Assembly (NCBI RefSeq): GCF_965660005.1
Contig: NZ_CBFHYF010000001.1
Span: 77,950 to 141,949 of the forward strand
Length of the DNA: 64,000 nt
Source: Porticoccus sp965660005
GTDB taxonomy: Bacteria; Pseudomonadota; Gammaproteobacteria; Pseudomonadales; Porticoccaceae
Direction of reading: 5' to 3'
Positions 53,579-60,984 of the stretch are shown piece by piece; position 1 is the stretch's first letter, and each line of letters opens with the position of its first letter. The position numbers and the translations under genes were made by a program. A model generated the notes under the pieces. The model was not told where the DNA came from, made no database searches, and worked only from the letters and a program-made list of their open reading frames with translations.

Positions 53579-53701
53579 CTAGGTGGCCTCAATATCACCC
53601 AAAAGATGAAACAGAAGCCAGTCACTGCCGAGTATCCAGCTCGTGCCGATAACGGCAAAGAGGATAACAATCCATAACTTCTTTCGGGACAATACGTCCA
53701 T
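53579..53701 (-). pseudogene. N-terminal fragment of the HD-GYP protein, ended by amber codon
   Basis: ATG at 53701 opens a frame of 40 codons encoding MDVLSRKKLWIVILFAVIGT and a periplasmic stretch ending DIEAT, then TAG at 53581-53579. Directly after the TAG and in the same frame, coding continues as WVSTLKGLLFVVLMSLLLCF, the start of the membrane span of the downstream HD-GYP frame. The pattern span-periplasmic loop-(W)STLKG(L)LFV-span is typical of intact membrane PAS sensors, so the TAG looks like a nonsense mutation in one gene and not a boundary between two genes. Sequencing error is possible. Confidence 0.8.
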
Positions 53702-54175
53702 ACCTAACCTATCCGTTGACGGCAAAATACATTGTTGCCTGTTTATAATCTCACGTCAAAACAGTACTAGTACTACTCTATATTTCGTGAACCTGTCCTT
53801 GCAGCGTTTTTTCTGCGTCATGGCGTTGGCTACTCATCTTCAGAACGGACATGAAGAGAGTCAATCTCACCAGAAAAAGTAACGAGGGAAATCACTATCG
53901 GTCTGCAACAAACGCTGCAATCCTCAATATATTCCTGATGCTCTATCGAGCAGTCAACGATCAGTTCAATCCGCTCGCCACAGGGGGGGGGCATTGCATC
54001 ATTCTGCTTTGCAGTAACGGCACGGTATATTCCCGATAGTTATCGATGTTCAATGCATGGATGTTCAACAGTAAGACGTTAGCACCTGCAACGATAAGCC
54101 AATATATCACGCTCCACTGACACACACCTCTGCATTTAAACCGAGGCTTGACGGGCTTTTAACACGCACCCACCA
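53702..54175. other. intergenic region without a supported gene
   Basis: About 470 bases between the HD-GYP fragment and the Fur-box-like site. It holds a TATAAT on the forward strand (53744-53749) and a dyad GGCAA / TTGCC (53721-53739) just upstream of the HD-GYP start, which may be promoter or operator elements, and a run of G near 53980. Short forward frames (53851-54039) show no recognisable domain or convincing start signal. No RNA gene or repeat is seen. A region of decayed sequence is possible. Confidence 0.5.
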
Positions 54176-54194
54176 TAAATGCGAATAATTATCA
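54176..54194 (+). promoter_or_regulatory. Fur-box-like operator
   Basis: AATGCGAATAATTATCATT. Compared with the 7-1-7 Fur repeat TGATAAT-N-ATTATCA it matches 12 of 14 fixed positions; the right half-site ATTATCA is perfect and the left differs in two bases. It matches the extended form AATGANAATNATTNTCATT with one mismatch. It sits 24 bases upstream of the ATG of the small Cys-rich ORF, in promoter position. Found by eye; no binding data. Confidence 0.6.
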
Positions 54195-54217
54195 TTTAAA
54201 ATATGGAGAGTCAGTAT

Positions 54218-54448
54218 ATGGGGTATCTCATCCACACACATCTCAAAGAAGGCCGCCCGTGCCTTCGCATCGTCGATGCGGAGTCTGGTCAGGAATGTCT
54301 GCACTGGTGTTGCGAGTGTTCACCCGGCGCAGAAGAAAAAACTGCTCAACAGGAAATGCACCGACTGGTCAGTAAATTGTTGCTGCTCAGCTGCCAGCAG
54401 ACGCTATGCAACCCCGCAGATACAACCGAAACCGGATGGATGAGGTGA
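54218..54448 (+). CDS. small cysteine-rich protein, possibly iron-regulated
   Basis: Frame of 76 residues from ATG 54218 (an ATG five codons upstream at 54203 is also possible, but GGAG inside that extension gives 54218 a good ribosome site). It contains seven cysteines, four of them in ECLHWCCECSPG and two in LLSCQQTLCNP, a short N-terminal strand part (MGYLIHTHLKEGRPCLRIVDAESG) and a helical segment (AQQEMHRLVSKLLLL). No known family recognised. The Fur-box-like site just upstream suggests iron control. It lies between the HD-GYP gene and the tRNA cluster; the terminator at 54474-54497 belongs to the tRNAs. Function is not assigned. Confidence 0.55.
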   Translation: MGYLIHTHLKEGRPCLRIVDAESGQECLHWCCECSPGAEEKTAQQEMHRLVSKLLLLSCQQTLCNPADTTETGWMR

Positions 54449-54473
54449 AAACAAGGGCGTTAAAAGACGAAAA

Positions 54474-54497
54474 AAGGCGGCCCAACTGGACCGCCTT
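54474..54497 (-). terminator. terminator of the tRNA cluster
   Basis: Arms AAGGCGG and CCGCCTT with extra inner pairing around a short loop; on the reverse strand the stem is followed by TTTTTTCGTC. It lies 9 bases beyond the 3' end of tRNA-His, so it ends the tRNA-Pro-Arg-His transcript. Confidence 0.85.
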
Positions 54498-54505
54498 CCG
54501 GAAGA

Positions 54506-54582
54506 TGGGGTGGCTGACGGGGATCGAACCCGCGACCACAGGAATCACAATCCTGTGCTCTACCAACTGAGCTACAGCCACC
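54506..54582 (-). tRNA. tRNA-His (anticodon GUG)
   Basis: 77 bases with encoded CCA and the extra G at -1 that pairs with C73, the hallmark of histidine tRNA. Acceptor stem GTGGCTG / CAGCCAC, D arm AGCTCAGTTGGTAGAGC, anticodon GTG, T arm GGTTCGATCC. Third of three tRNAs read on the reverse strand from a common promoter. Confidence 0.97.
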
Positions 54583-54618
54583 ATTGCATAATTTGCTGTC
54601 TTTTGCGCCAGAACTGGA

Positions 54619-54695
54619 TGGCACGCCCGGCAGGATTCGAACCTGCGACCTACGGCTTAGAAGGCCGTTGCTCTATCCAGCTGAGCTACGGGCGC
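54619..54695 (-). tRNA. tRNA-Arg (anticodon UCU)
   Basis: 77 bases with encoded CCA. Acceptor stem GCGCCCG pairs with CGGGCGT (one G-U), anticodon stem ACGGC / GCCGT encloses CTTCTAA with TCT, T arm GGTTCGAATCC. Reads AGA/AGG. Between tRNA-Pro and tRNA-His. Confidence 0.97.
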
Positions 54696-54732
54696 TCAAC
54701 AAGCACTTTACAACCGTTTCCGAAGATGAGGG

Positions 54733-54809
54733 TGGTCGGGGAAGAGGGATTCGAACCCCCGACATCCTGCTCCCAAAGCAGGCGCGCTACCAGACTGCGC
54801 TATTCCCCG
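54733..54809 (-). tRNA. tRNA-Pro (anticodon UGG)
   Basis: 77 bases with encoded CCA. Acceptor stem CGGGGAA / TTCCCCG, anticodon stem CCTGC / GCAGG with TGG in the loop, T arm GGTTCGAATCC. Reads CCN proline codons. First of the three cluster tRNAs, about 28 bases after the predicted transcription start. Confidence 0.97.
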
Positions 54810-54843
54810 TTATCTCACTGAGCCCTCATTTCGAGAGCAGCGC

Positions 54844-54872
54844 ATAATACTGACGCCAACCCGCTTCGTCAA
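54844..54872 (-). promoter_or_regulatory. promoter of the tRNA-Pro-Arg-His cluster
   Basis: On the reverse strand TTGACG (54867-54872), exactly 17 bases, then TATTAT (54844-54849): five of six consensus bases in each hexamer. A T-rich tract (TTTTTGA) lies just before the -35, and the region after the -10 is GC-rich (GCGCTGCTC), as expected for a stable-RNA, stringently controlled promoter. The start would be near 54837, giving a leader of about 28 bases. Confidence 0.75.
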
Positions 54873-54973
54873 TCAAAAAGCCCCATCGGCTTCCCCGCTT
54901 ATTCCCTTCACAGACAGGCGGTGAAGTGCGAAAATAAGCGCCTTCCCACCCGTATTCAGGAGTCAGACCCACC

Positions 54974-55819
54974 ATGGCAGCAATCATTCTCGATGGCAAA
55001 GCCGTTGCCCAGCACACGGAAGCCGAACTGAGCGAACGGGTGGCTCAACTGAAACAGAAAAGTAATGGTCAGGCACCGATTCTCGCCACCATTCTGGTAG
55101 GCGGCGATCCGGCATCGGCCACCTATGTGAGAATGAAACAGAATGCCTGCAAGCGGGTCGGCATGGAGTCCATCGCGGTAGAAATGCCCGATGCCACCAC
55201 CACCGAACAGCTGCTGGCCAAAATTCAGGAACTAAATGCCAACCCCAACTGCCACGGTATATTGTTGCAGCACCCGGTGCCGGAACAAATTGACGAGCGC
55301 CTCTGCTTCGACAGCATCGCCCCGGAAAAGGACGTGGACGGTGTTACCTGCCTCGGTTTTGGCCGTATGGCCATGGGTGAATTCGCCTATGGCTCTGCCA
55401 CACCCCAGGGCATCATGCGCCTGCTGGCAGCGTACGATATTTCACTCGCTGGCAAGTATGCCGTGGTCGTTGGCCGTAGCCCGATTCTCGGCAAACCCAT
55501 GGCCATGATGCTGCTCAATGCCAATGCCACTGTCACCATCTGCCATTCCCGGACGGAAAATCTGGCGGCGATTATCAGTGGGGCTGATCTGGTGGTGGGC
55601 GCAGTGGGAAAACCCGAGTTCATCAAGGCCGACTGGGTCAGGGATGGCGCGGTGGTGGTGGATGCCGGTTACCACCCCGGTGGGGTCGGCGACATTGAAC
55701 TGGCGCCCCTGCACGATCGCGCCGCCGCTCTCACCCCGGTACCGGGTGGCGTCGGCCCAATGACCATCAACACACTGATCCTGCAGTGTGTTGACGCCGG
55801 TGAGAAAAAACTGGGCTGA
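54974..55819 (+). CDS. folD: methylenetetrahydrofolate dehydrogenase/cyclohydrolase FolD
   Basis: Bifunctional one-carbon enzyme that converts 5,10-methylene-THF to 10-formyl-THF with NADP. The 281 residues include the N-terminal catalytic domain (ILVGGDPASATYVRMKQNACKRVGM, catalytic Lys in YVRMKQ; GILLQHPVPEQIDE; PEKDVDG) and the nucleotide fold (GKYAVVVGRSPILGKPMAMMLLNANATVTICHSRT) with the closing PGGVGPMTINTLILQ. The ATG at 54974 has AGGAG 12 bases upstream. Divergent from the tRNA cluster, its usual neighbour in related genomes. Confidence 0.97.
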   Translation: MAAIILDGKAVAQHTEAELSERVAQLKQKSNGQAPILATILVGGDPASATYVRMKQNACKRVGMESIAVEMPDATTTEQLLAKIQELNANPNCHGILLQHPVPEQIDERLCFDSIAPEKDVDGVTCLGFGRMAMGEFAYGSATPQGIMRLLAAYDISLAGKYAVVVGRSPILGKPMAMMLLNANATVTICHSRTENLAAIISGADLVVGAVGKPEFIKADWVRDGAVVVDAGYHPGGVGDIELAPLHDRAAALTPVPGGVGPMTINTLILQCVDAGEKKLG

Positions 55820-55904
55820 ACAGTCATCATCCGCCCCGATAGCGATTGTCGTCACCCCTGCCCTGCTCTAGGATGAAGAGATAGAGCAGTGACAGGACAC
55901 CACC

Positions 55905-56645
55905 ATGATAGCGAACCGACTGGTCGCCCACCGGGGCTACCCCAGGCACTACCCGGAAAACACTCTGCTCGGCATGAGCAAGGCGATTGAAGCCCGGGCA
56001 AAATTTATCGAGACCGACATCCTGTTCAGTGCCGACCAACAACCGGTGCTGTACCACGACACGCTCATGACCCGCATCAGCGGCGTGGAAAATGCCATTC
56101 ACTTACTAACCCTGAAAGAACTGCGCCAATACCCGGCCAACGAACCGGAGCGACTGGGTCAGGCATTCGTCAGCGAGCACATCACGCCTCTCTCAGCGCT
56201 GGTCGGGTTGCTGTCGGAGCATCCCGACGTCACAGCGTTTATCGAACTGAAGCGCACCGGGCTGGAGACTGTCGGCATTGAGAATGCCTACCGCATTGTC
56301 ACCGGAATTCTCGACCCGGTCATCGGGCAGTGCGTACTGATCAGCTTCAGCGACGAATTTATCCAGCATGCCCATGAGCAGCAGTTTCCCCGCCTCGGTG
56401 TGGTACTCAAGGACTGGCAGGACAGACAGGGGCCCTGGATCACCGACATCCAACCGGAATTTATTTTCTGCGACACCGACAAAGTGCCGGAAGGGGCCAC
56501 GCTGGACGATCTGCAAAGTACTGTCGTAGTGTACGAGGTGGAAGTCCCCGATCAGGCCATCGACTGGTTCAACCGCGGTGCGGATATGGTGGAAACCTTC
56601 GATATCGCCAGCATGATTACCAATCTCGCCCACCGGGCCCTCTGA
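55905..56645 (+). CDS. glycerophosphodiester phosphodiesterase
   Basis: Cytoplasmic GDPD-fold enzyme (no signal peptide), 246 residues; it hydrolyses glycerophosphodiesters to glycerol 3-phosphate and an alcohol. The catalytic core is present: LVAHRGYPRHYPENTL (His of HRG and the ENT motif), IETDILFSADQQPVLYHDTLMTR (metal and catalytic His), and AFIELKR further on. It is shorter than secreted GlpQ (about 335) and similar to UgpQ-type enzymes. Two bases after its stop begins the glycerol-3-phosphate dehydrogenase-like gene, so the two work in sequence. Confidence 0.9.
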   Translation: MIANRLVAHRGYPRHYPENTLLGMSKAIEARAKFIETDILFSADQQPVLYHDTLMTRISGVENAIHLLTLKELRQYPANEPERLGQAFVSEHITPLSALVGLLSEHPDVTAFIELKRTGLETVGIENAYRIVTGILDPVIGQCVLISFSDEFIQHAHEQQFPRLGVVLKDWQDRQGPWITDIQPEFIFCDTDKVPEGATLDDLQSTVVVYEVEVPDQAIDWFNRGADMVETFDIASMITNLAHRAL

Positions 56646-56647
56646 CG

Positions 56648-57853
56648 GTGGCCGGCAACAACACCGATCAACCACATCCCGACAGCCATTTCGATGTGGT
56701 CGTGATCGGCGGTGGCATTCAGGGCGCCGGGGTGGTACAGGCCGCCCAAGCCGCGGGCTATAACTGTCTGATACTGGAAAAAAACTACTGGGGATCGGGC
56801 ACCTCCAGCAAATCCAGCAAACTGATTCACGGCGGCCTCCGCTACCTGCAAAGTTGGGAGTTCTCACTGGTGCGGGAAAGCCTCAGGGAACGCTCGCTGT
56901 TGTTATCGCTGGCGCCACAGCTGGTTTATGGCAACTGGTTCTACATTCCCCTTTATAAAGGATCGCGCCTGCGCGCCTGGCAGCTTCGCGCCGGTCTGAC
57001 ACTCTACTGGCTCCTGTCGGGCTGTCGCAGCGATGCCCGATTCAAGGTGATTCCGCCCGCCGAGTGGCCCGAACTCGCAGGCCTGAAAACAGCCGGGCTG
57101 AAAAAGGTTTATCGCTACCGCGATGCTCAGACCGATGACGCCAAACTCACCAGCGCGGTCATTCAGTCTGCCGCCTCTATGGGCGCCGAAGTTTGCAGTC
57201 CGGCCGAGGTCATCGCTGCCGAAAGCACGCCGGAGGGCTATCGGGTCCTGATTAAAACATCGGTAGGACAGCGAACTGTGCACTGCCGTTTTCTGGTCAA
57301 TGCCGGCGGCCCCTGGGCCAATCGAATTGCCCGGCGAATAACACCGGAACCCGGCCATCTCGAGGTGGATCTGGTACAGGGAATCCACCTGCTGCTGGAC
57401 AGGAAGATCAGCGACCGCTGTTTTTATCTGGAATCCCCCAGCGATGGCCGCGCCGTGTTCGTTTTGCCCTGGTACAACACCACCCTGCTCGGCACCACCG
57501 AAACCGGCTTTGACGGCGACCCGGATCAGGTGCTGCCCACGGCGGCAGAGAGGGACTACTTATTGGGCATTTTGCGGCATTATTTTCCCGACTATGATGG
57601 CCGGGTGTGCGGCGAAATGGCGGGGCTCCGGGTGCTGCCAAAAGCCACCGGGGGGTTTCACCAGCGTAGCCGCGAGGTGGAATTCGTCGAGAATTCTCAC
57701 TATCTCGCGATCTATGGCGGCAAACTCACCGGCTACCGCGCCACTGCCGAAAAAGTCCTGGAGCGGATCGGGAAAAAACTGGGGCCGGCCAGTGCCGGGC
57801 GACGCGGTGACACCTGCCGGTTACCCCTGACGCCCGCTGCAGAGCAACCCTGA
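56648..57853 (+). CDS. FAD-dependent glycerol-3-phosphate dehydrogenase-like protein
   Basis: FAD oxidoreductase of the GlpD group; expected to convert glycerol 3-phosphate to dihydroxyacetone phosphate at the membrane. The 401 residues start (GTG 56648) with DVVVIGGGIQGAGVVQAAQAAGYNCLILEKN and SGTSSKSSKLIHGGLRYLQSWEFSLVRESLRER, the GlpD signature. The nucleotide and substrate domains are there (FVLPWYNTTLLGTTETGF; the terminal YGGKLTGYRATAEKVLERIGKK), but the C-terminal alpha-helical domain of classical GlpD (about 500 residues) is lacking. Such short forms exist; activity is probable but not certain. Two bases after the GDPD gene. Confidence 0.82.
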   Translation: MAGNNTDQPHPDSHFDVVVIGGGIQGAGVVQAAQAAGYNCLILEKNYWGSGTSSKSSKLIHGGLRYLQSWEFSLVRESLRERSLLLSLAPQLVYGNWFYIPLYKGSRLRAWQLRAGLTLYWLLSGCRSDARFKVIPPAEWPELAGLKTAGLKKVYRYRDAQTDDAKLTSAVIQSAASMGAEVCSPAEVIAAESTPEGYRVLIKTSVGQRTVHCRFLVNAGGPWANRIARRITPEPGHLEVDLVQGIHLLLDRKISDRCFYLESPSDGRAVFVLPWYNTTLLGTTETGFDGDPDQVLPTAAERDYLLGILRHYFPDYDGRVCGEMAGLRVLPKATGGFHQRSREVEFVENSHYLAIYGGKLTGYRATAEKVLERIGKKLGPASAGRRGDTCRLPLTPAAEQP

Positions 57854-57865
57854 CTCCAGGCCCTG

Positions 57866-59371
57866 TCAGACAGACATGGCGGTTGCATCCGCCATGGCCT
57901 TAAGCCAGTCCGTATAACGCTGCTTTATAACGCCATCAGGCTGCGGCCCAAACTGCTCAAATGCCGACTGCCAATCTCCGGGTTGACCTGCCAGCAGAAA
58001 AGCCGCACCCCTCGCGGTACTTTCCATTTCACCATTGCGCAATACCTTCAATCCGGACAGGTCTGCCAGCCGTTGACAGAAACCGTCGATTCTCGACAGG
58101 CCACCACCGACCACTATCTCCACGACAGGACCGCGACCCTCACGAAGGCGGGTCAGGTTCACCATCAGCATAAACATCACGCTTTCCAGTACGGCGACAA
58201 GTTTACCCGCCGTGGAACCCTCACCGATAAACCGGCTATGAAAATCACTCCGCCACCAGGGCGCACCCAATCCGCCAACACCATTGAGAAACAGCGGCAC
58301 ATCCCGCTCGGTCTGACACCACTCCGCCAGGCAAGACGAATAATCCTCGACACCCAACTCGACACTTAACTGATCAATGGCACTGGCCGCGCCATTCACC
58401 GTGCCTTCGGCAACAAACAGACACTGCCGGGCGGACTGATAGACCAGGGTTTTCAGCAGGCCGGCCGGTGCCGTATCATCAGCCGGCCACGACCTGGCAA
58501 TAAATGCCCCGGTGCCCGCATTGATATAAAGACGATCGGGTTGCGGCGGACCAACACCAAAAAACGCGGCATTCTGATCGCCATTCATCAGCGCCAGCGG
58601 CACTGCTTTGCCGCCAAGAAGAAGATGCCCGAAATCCGATTGCGTGAAACAAACCGGGGGCAGCACCCTGCGGGGGATGGCAAACTGGCTCAGCAGGGTT
58701 TCATCCCAGTCGCCATGATGAATATTCCACAACAGGGTGCGCTGGGCATTACCCGGATCTACCGCCACCGAGTGCTCCCGGGTCATGGCAAACAACAGAT
58801 AACTTGCCAGTGGCCCACACAGCAACTGATCGGTATCCATCGCCTCGCTTACCGCAGGAATATGATCCATGCACCAGCGCAACTTGCTGGCACCATAATG
58901 GGCGTTGGGGCGCAGACCCGTAAGATCGGCGATCTCTGCCGGATCAAGCTTCATGTCAGCCAGATACGCGGCAGCGCGGGTATCCTGCCAACTGATGACC
59001 GGCGACAGCGGCTCACCGGTTTGCCGATGCCAGCACACCAGACTGGAGCGTTGGGTCACCAGCGCAGCGGACTGCAGCCATTGCAGATCCGGCCCCAGCC
59101 TGGCGGCAACTTCATCCAGCAACTCCCGAATGGAATTCACCACATCCGCCGGCACCTGCTCCACCCGGTTTGCTGCAATAAACCGGGTCGCCACAGCGCG
59201 CCGCAGCAATAGCGTGGTATCGCCATTGGCATCAAACACCAACGCCCGGCTGCTTTGGCCACCCTGGTCAATTACCAAATAAAGCGAATGACTTAAAGGG
59301 GTCGGTGACAATTGAGAACCATTCTCAGTTGTCACCGACCCCTTTAAATTATTGTTAAAAGTTGACGTCAC
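57866..59371 (-). CDS. FGGY-family carbohydrate kinase (glycerol kinase-like)
   Basis: Sugar or polyol kinase of the FGGY family. The conserved part begins YLVIDQGGQSSRALVFDANGD (phosphate-1 motif) and continues with WQDTRAAAYLADMKLDPAEIADLTGLRPNAHYGASKLRW, NAGTGAFIARSW (phosphate-2) and EIVVGGGLSRIDGFCQRLADLSGLKV. Glycerol is a likely substrate given the convergent GDPD and GlpD-like genes, but ribulose or xylulose are not excluded. The 5' end is odd: the frame opens with GTG at 59371 inside the upstream gene, and the first ~25 residues are encoded by a palindromic repeat; the true start is uncertain (a GTG within the repeat is another option). Confidence 0.85.
   Translation of the reverse strand: MTSTFNNNLKGSVTTENGSQLSPTPLSHSLYLVIDQGGQSSRALVFDANGDTTLLLRRAVATRFIAANRVEQVPADVVNSIRELLDEVAARLGPDLQWLQSAALVTQRSSLVCWHRQTGEPLSPVISWQDTRAAAYLADMKLDPAEIADLTGLRPNAHYGASKLRWCMDHIPAVSEAMDTDQLLCGPLASYLLFAMTREHSVAVDPGNAQRTLLWNIHHGDWDETLLSQFAIPRRVLPPVCFTQSDFGHLLLGGKAVPLALMNGDQNAAFFGVGPPQPDRLYINAGTGAFIARSWPADDTAPAGLLKTLVYQSARQCLFVAEGTVNGAASAIDQLSVELGVEDYSSCLAEWCQTERDVPLFLNGVGGLGAPWWRSDFHSRFIGEGSTAGKLVAVLESVMFMLMVNLTRLREGRGPVVEIVVGGGLSRIDGFCQRLADLSGLKVLRNGEMESTARGAAFLLAGQPGDWQSAFEQFGPQPDGVIKQRYTDWLKAMADATAMSV
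59293..59347. repeat. 55-bp palindromic repeat inside the kinase 5' end
   Basis: Two arms of 26 bases (59293-59318 and 59322-59347) with a 3-base loop; the arms match except one G-U type mismatch. The outer ends read TTAAAGGGGTCGGTGACAA. It resembles the short palindromic elements with AAAGGGGTC... ends that are dispersed in proteobacterial genomes and moved by RAYT-type transposases. It lies across the start of the FGGY kinase frame and is translated there. No second copy is seen in the window. Confidence 0.8.
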
Positions 59372-59639
59372 TGATGTTAATCCAGACCTGACCGATAATC
59401 ATAAGAGCGGCGACGATAATCCAACTAACGTAAACGAGGTTATTTCTGCCAATTCTGCCCTGCCGATGCAACCTGAATCCGTACAGAATCATCGCCGAAA
59501 ATATCACCTGGGTTCCCAGAATTCCGAGCGCCGAAGCTACCGGACCAATGTCCGGTTTAAATCCGAGGGCGACAACCAGAAATCCAACGACCCCAAACGT
59601 GAACAGCAACCAACTGAAAATTCCCAGGAAATTGAGCAT
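59355..59639 (-). CDS. small hydrophobic membrane protein
   Basis: Protein of 94 residues from ATG 59639 (MLNFLGIFSWLLFTFGVVGFLVV) with about three membrane segments: 5-22, 32-53 and 66-86. I do not recognise a family. The frame extends upstream to 59681 but ATG 59639 gives the better signal-like start and has GGAG just before it (AGGAGCTTATG). It ends 16 bases inside the apparent kinase frame, so the kinase's GTG start lies within its last codons. Real expression is plausible but its function is not known. Confidence 0.6.
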   Translation of the reverse strand: MLNFLGIFSWLLFTFGVVGFLVVALGFKPDIGPVASALGILGTQVIFSAMILYGFRLHRQGRIGRNNLVYVSWIIVAALMIIGQVWINISDVNF

Positions 59640-59918
59640 AAGCTCCTCTAAACTTGTTATCCCTGTCGCATTATGGGCCAATCACTGACCTTGTGGGCGT
59701 TCATTACTTGGCAATAACTGCAAAGCCAGCCTACATCACCAAAAGATATCATAATGGTTATTAGGAATAATTCTCGGTTGGCACCGAGCTCTTTAATACT
59801 TATCCAGCAGCTCTGGGGGAAGTTATCCGTCTCCTTCATGCCCCCAACACCCTGCTTAATATGGAACCAAATGGGGCACCACAAAAATACGGTGCTCCTG
59901 TTCTCTTACAGATTGCGG

Positions 59919-60923
59919 CTACGATTTCATCTTGACGACGACCTTGCCTTTGGCCCGCCCTGTTGCGGCGTAGGCCATCGCCTCTTTGATAGCGGCAAAC
60001 GGAAAAACGCGATCAATAACCGGTTTTATGACACCGGAATCAATCAGTGAAGCGATGCGTTCCAGTTGACTGCCATTCGCGCTCATAAAATGAAATGTAT
60101 AGCTTACCCGATGCCGTTTTGCCTTCCTCCTGATGCCATAGCTCAACAGCCCTATGAGTTGGGTAAAAGCCCAGCCCAGGCCCAGCGCTTTCGCAAAGTC
60201 GGGGTCCGGCGGCCCGGAAATCGAGATCAGCTTGCCCCCGGGCTTTAGCACTTGCACCGATTTTTCGAGCGTCCTGGTGTCCAGGCTACTCAACACCAGA
60301 TCGTAGTCGCTGAGTATTTTTTCAAAGTCGTCCCGCGTGTAGTCGACCACAGTATCCGCGCCAAGGCCCTTCACCCAATCCACATTCGCCGTGCTGGTTG
60401 TCGTTGCCACGGTGGCACCCAGGTGTTTTGCCAACTGGATGGCAAAGGTTCCCACACCACCGGAGCCCGCATGGATCAGAACTTTTTGACCCTGTCGCAG
60501 ATTCGCTTTTTCAACTAGGACCTGCCAGGCGGTCAAACCCACCAGCGGGATCGATGCCGCCTCTGTCACGCTGAGGGTTTTCGGCTTGAGGGCTAGGGAA
60601 TCTTCTTTTACCGCGATGTATTCCGCGAAGGCACCGATGCGGTCAACATCCGGCCGCGCATAGATTTCATCGCCGGGCTTGAATCGCGTCACTTGTGGGC
60701 CGACGCGAACCACCACACCGGCCAGATCATTGCCCATAACAAGTGGCAGCTGGTAAGGCAAAAGGCGCTTGAACTCACCACTTTTGATTTTCACATCCAG
60801 CGGGTTAATGCTGGCGGCGTGGACTTCAACCAGCACGTCGTCATCCCGCAACGTTGGCTTCGGCAGATCACCAATCCGGTCACCGCCCTTTTTGCCATAG
60901 CCTTCAATAATGAACGCCTTCAT
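59919..60923 (-). CDS. NADP-dependent quinone oxidoreductase-like protein (MDR family)
   Basis: Zinc-free medium-chain dehydrogenase/reductase, 334 residues. The N-terminal GroES-like fold (VLVEVHAASINPLDVKIKSGEF, LPLVMGNDLAGVVVRVGPQVTRFKPGDEIY) lacks the catalytic zinc cysteines of alcohol dehydrogenases; the NADP-binding fold is QKVLIHAGSGGVGTFAIQLAKHLGATVATTTS. Likely reduces quinones or enals. It is downstream of the hydrolase pseudogene in the TetR-linked reverse cluster. Confidence 0.88.
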   Translation of the reverse strand: MKAFIIEGYGKKGGDRIGDLPKPTLRDDDVLVEVHAASINPLDVKIKSGEFKRLLPYQLPLVMGNDLAGVVVRVGPQVTRFKPGDEIYARPDVDRIGAFAEYIAVKEDSLALKPKTLSVTEAASIPLVGLTAWQVLVEKANLRQGQKVLIHAGSGGVGTFAIQLAKHLGATVATTTSTANVDWVKGLGADTVVDYTRDDFEKILSDYDLVLSSLDTRTLEKSVQVLKPGGKLISISGPPDPDFAKALGLGWAFTQLIGLLSYGIRRKAKRHRVSYTFHFMSANGSQLERIASLIDSGVIKPVIDRVFPFAAIKEAMAYAATGRAKGKVVVKMKS

Positions 60924-60984
60924 GACAGCTCCCCCGCTAAATGGTTAACCAGACCCACCGAGTTCATGGTCGAATATTTTCCGA

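Noticed and set aside
53851..54039. 62-codon forward frame in the gene-poor stretch
   Set aside because: No ribosome site, domain or conservation clue; overlaps a long G run.
59657..59884. 75-codon reverse frame upstream of the small membrane protein
   Set aside because: No domain or ribosome site, and low-complexity mix; kept as unsupported.
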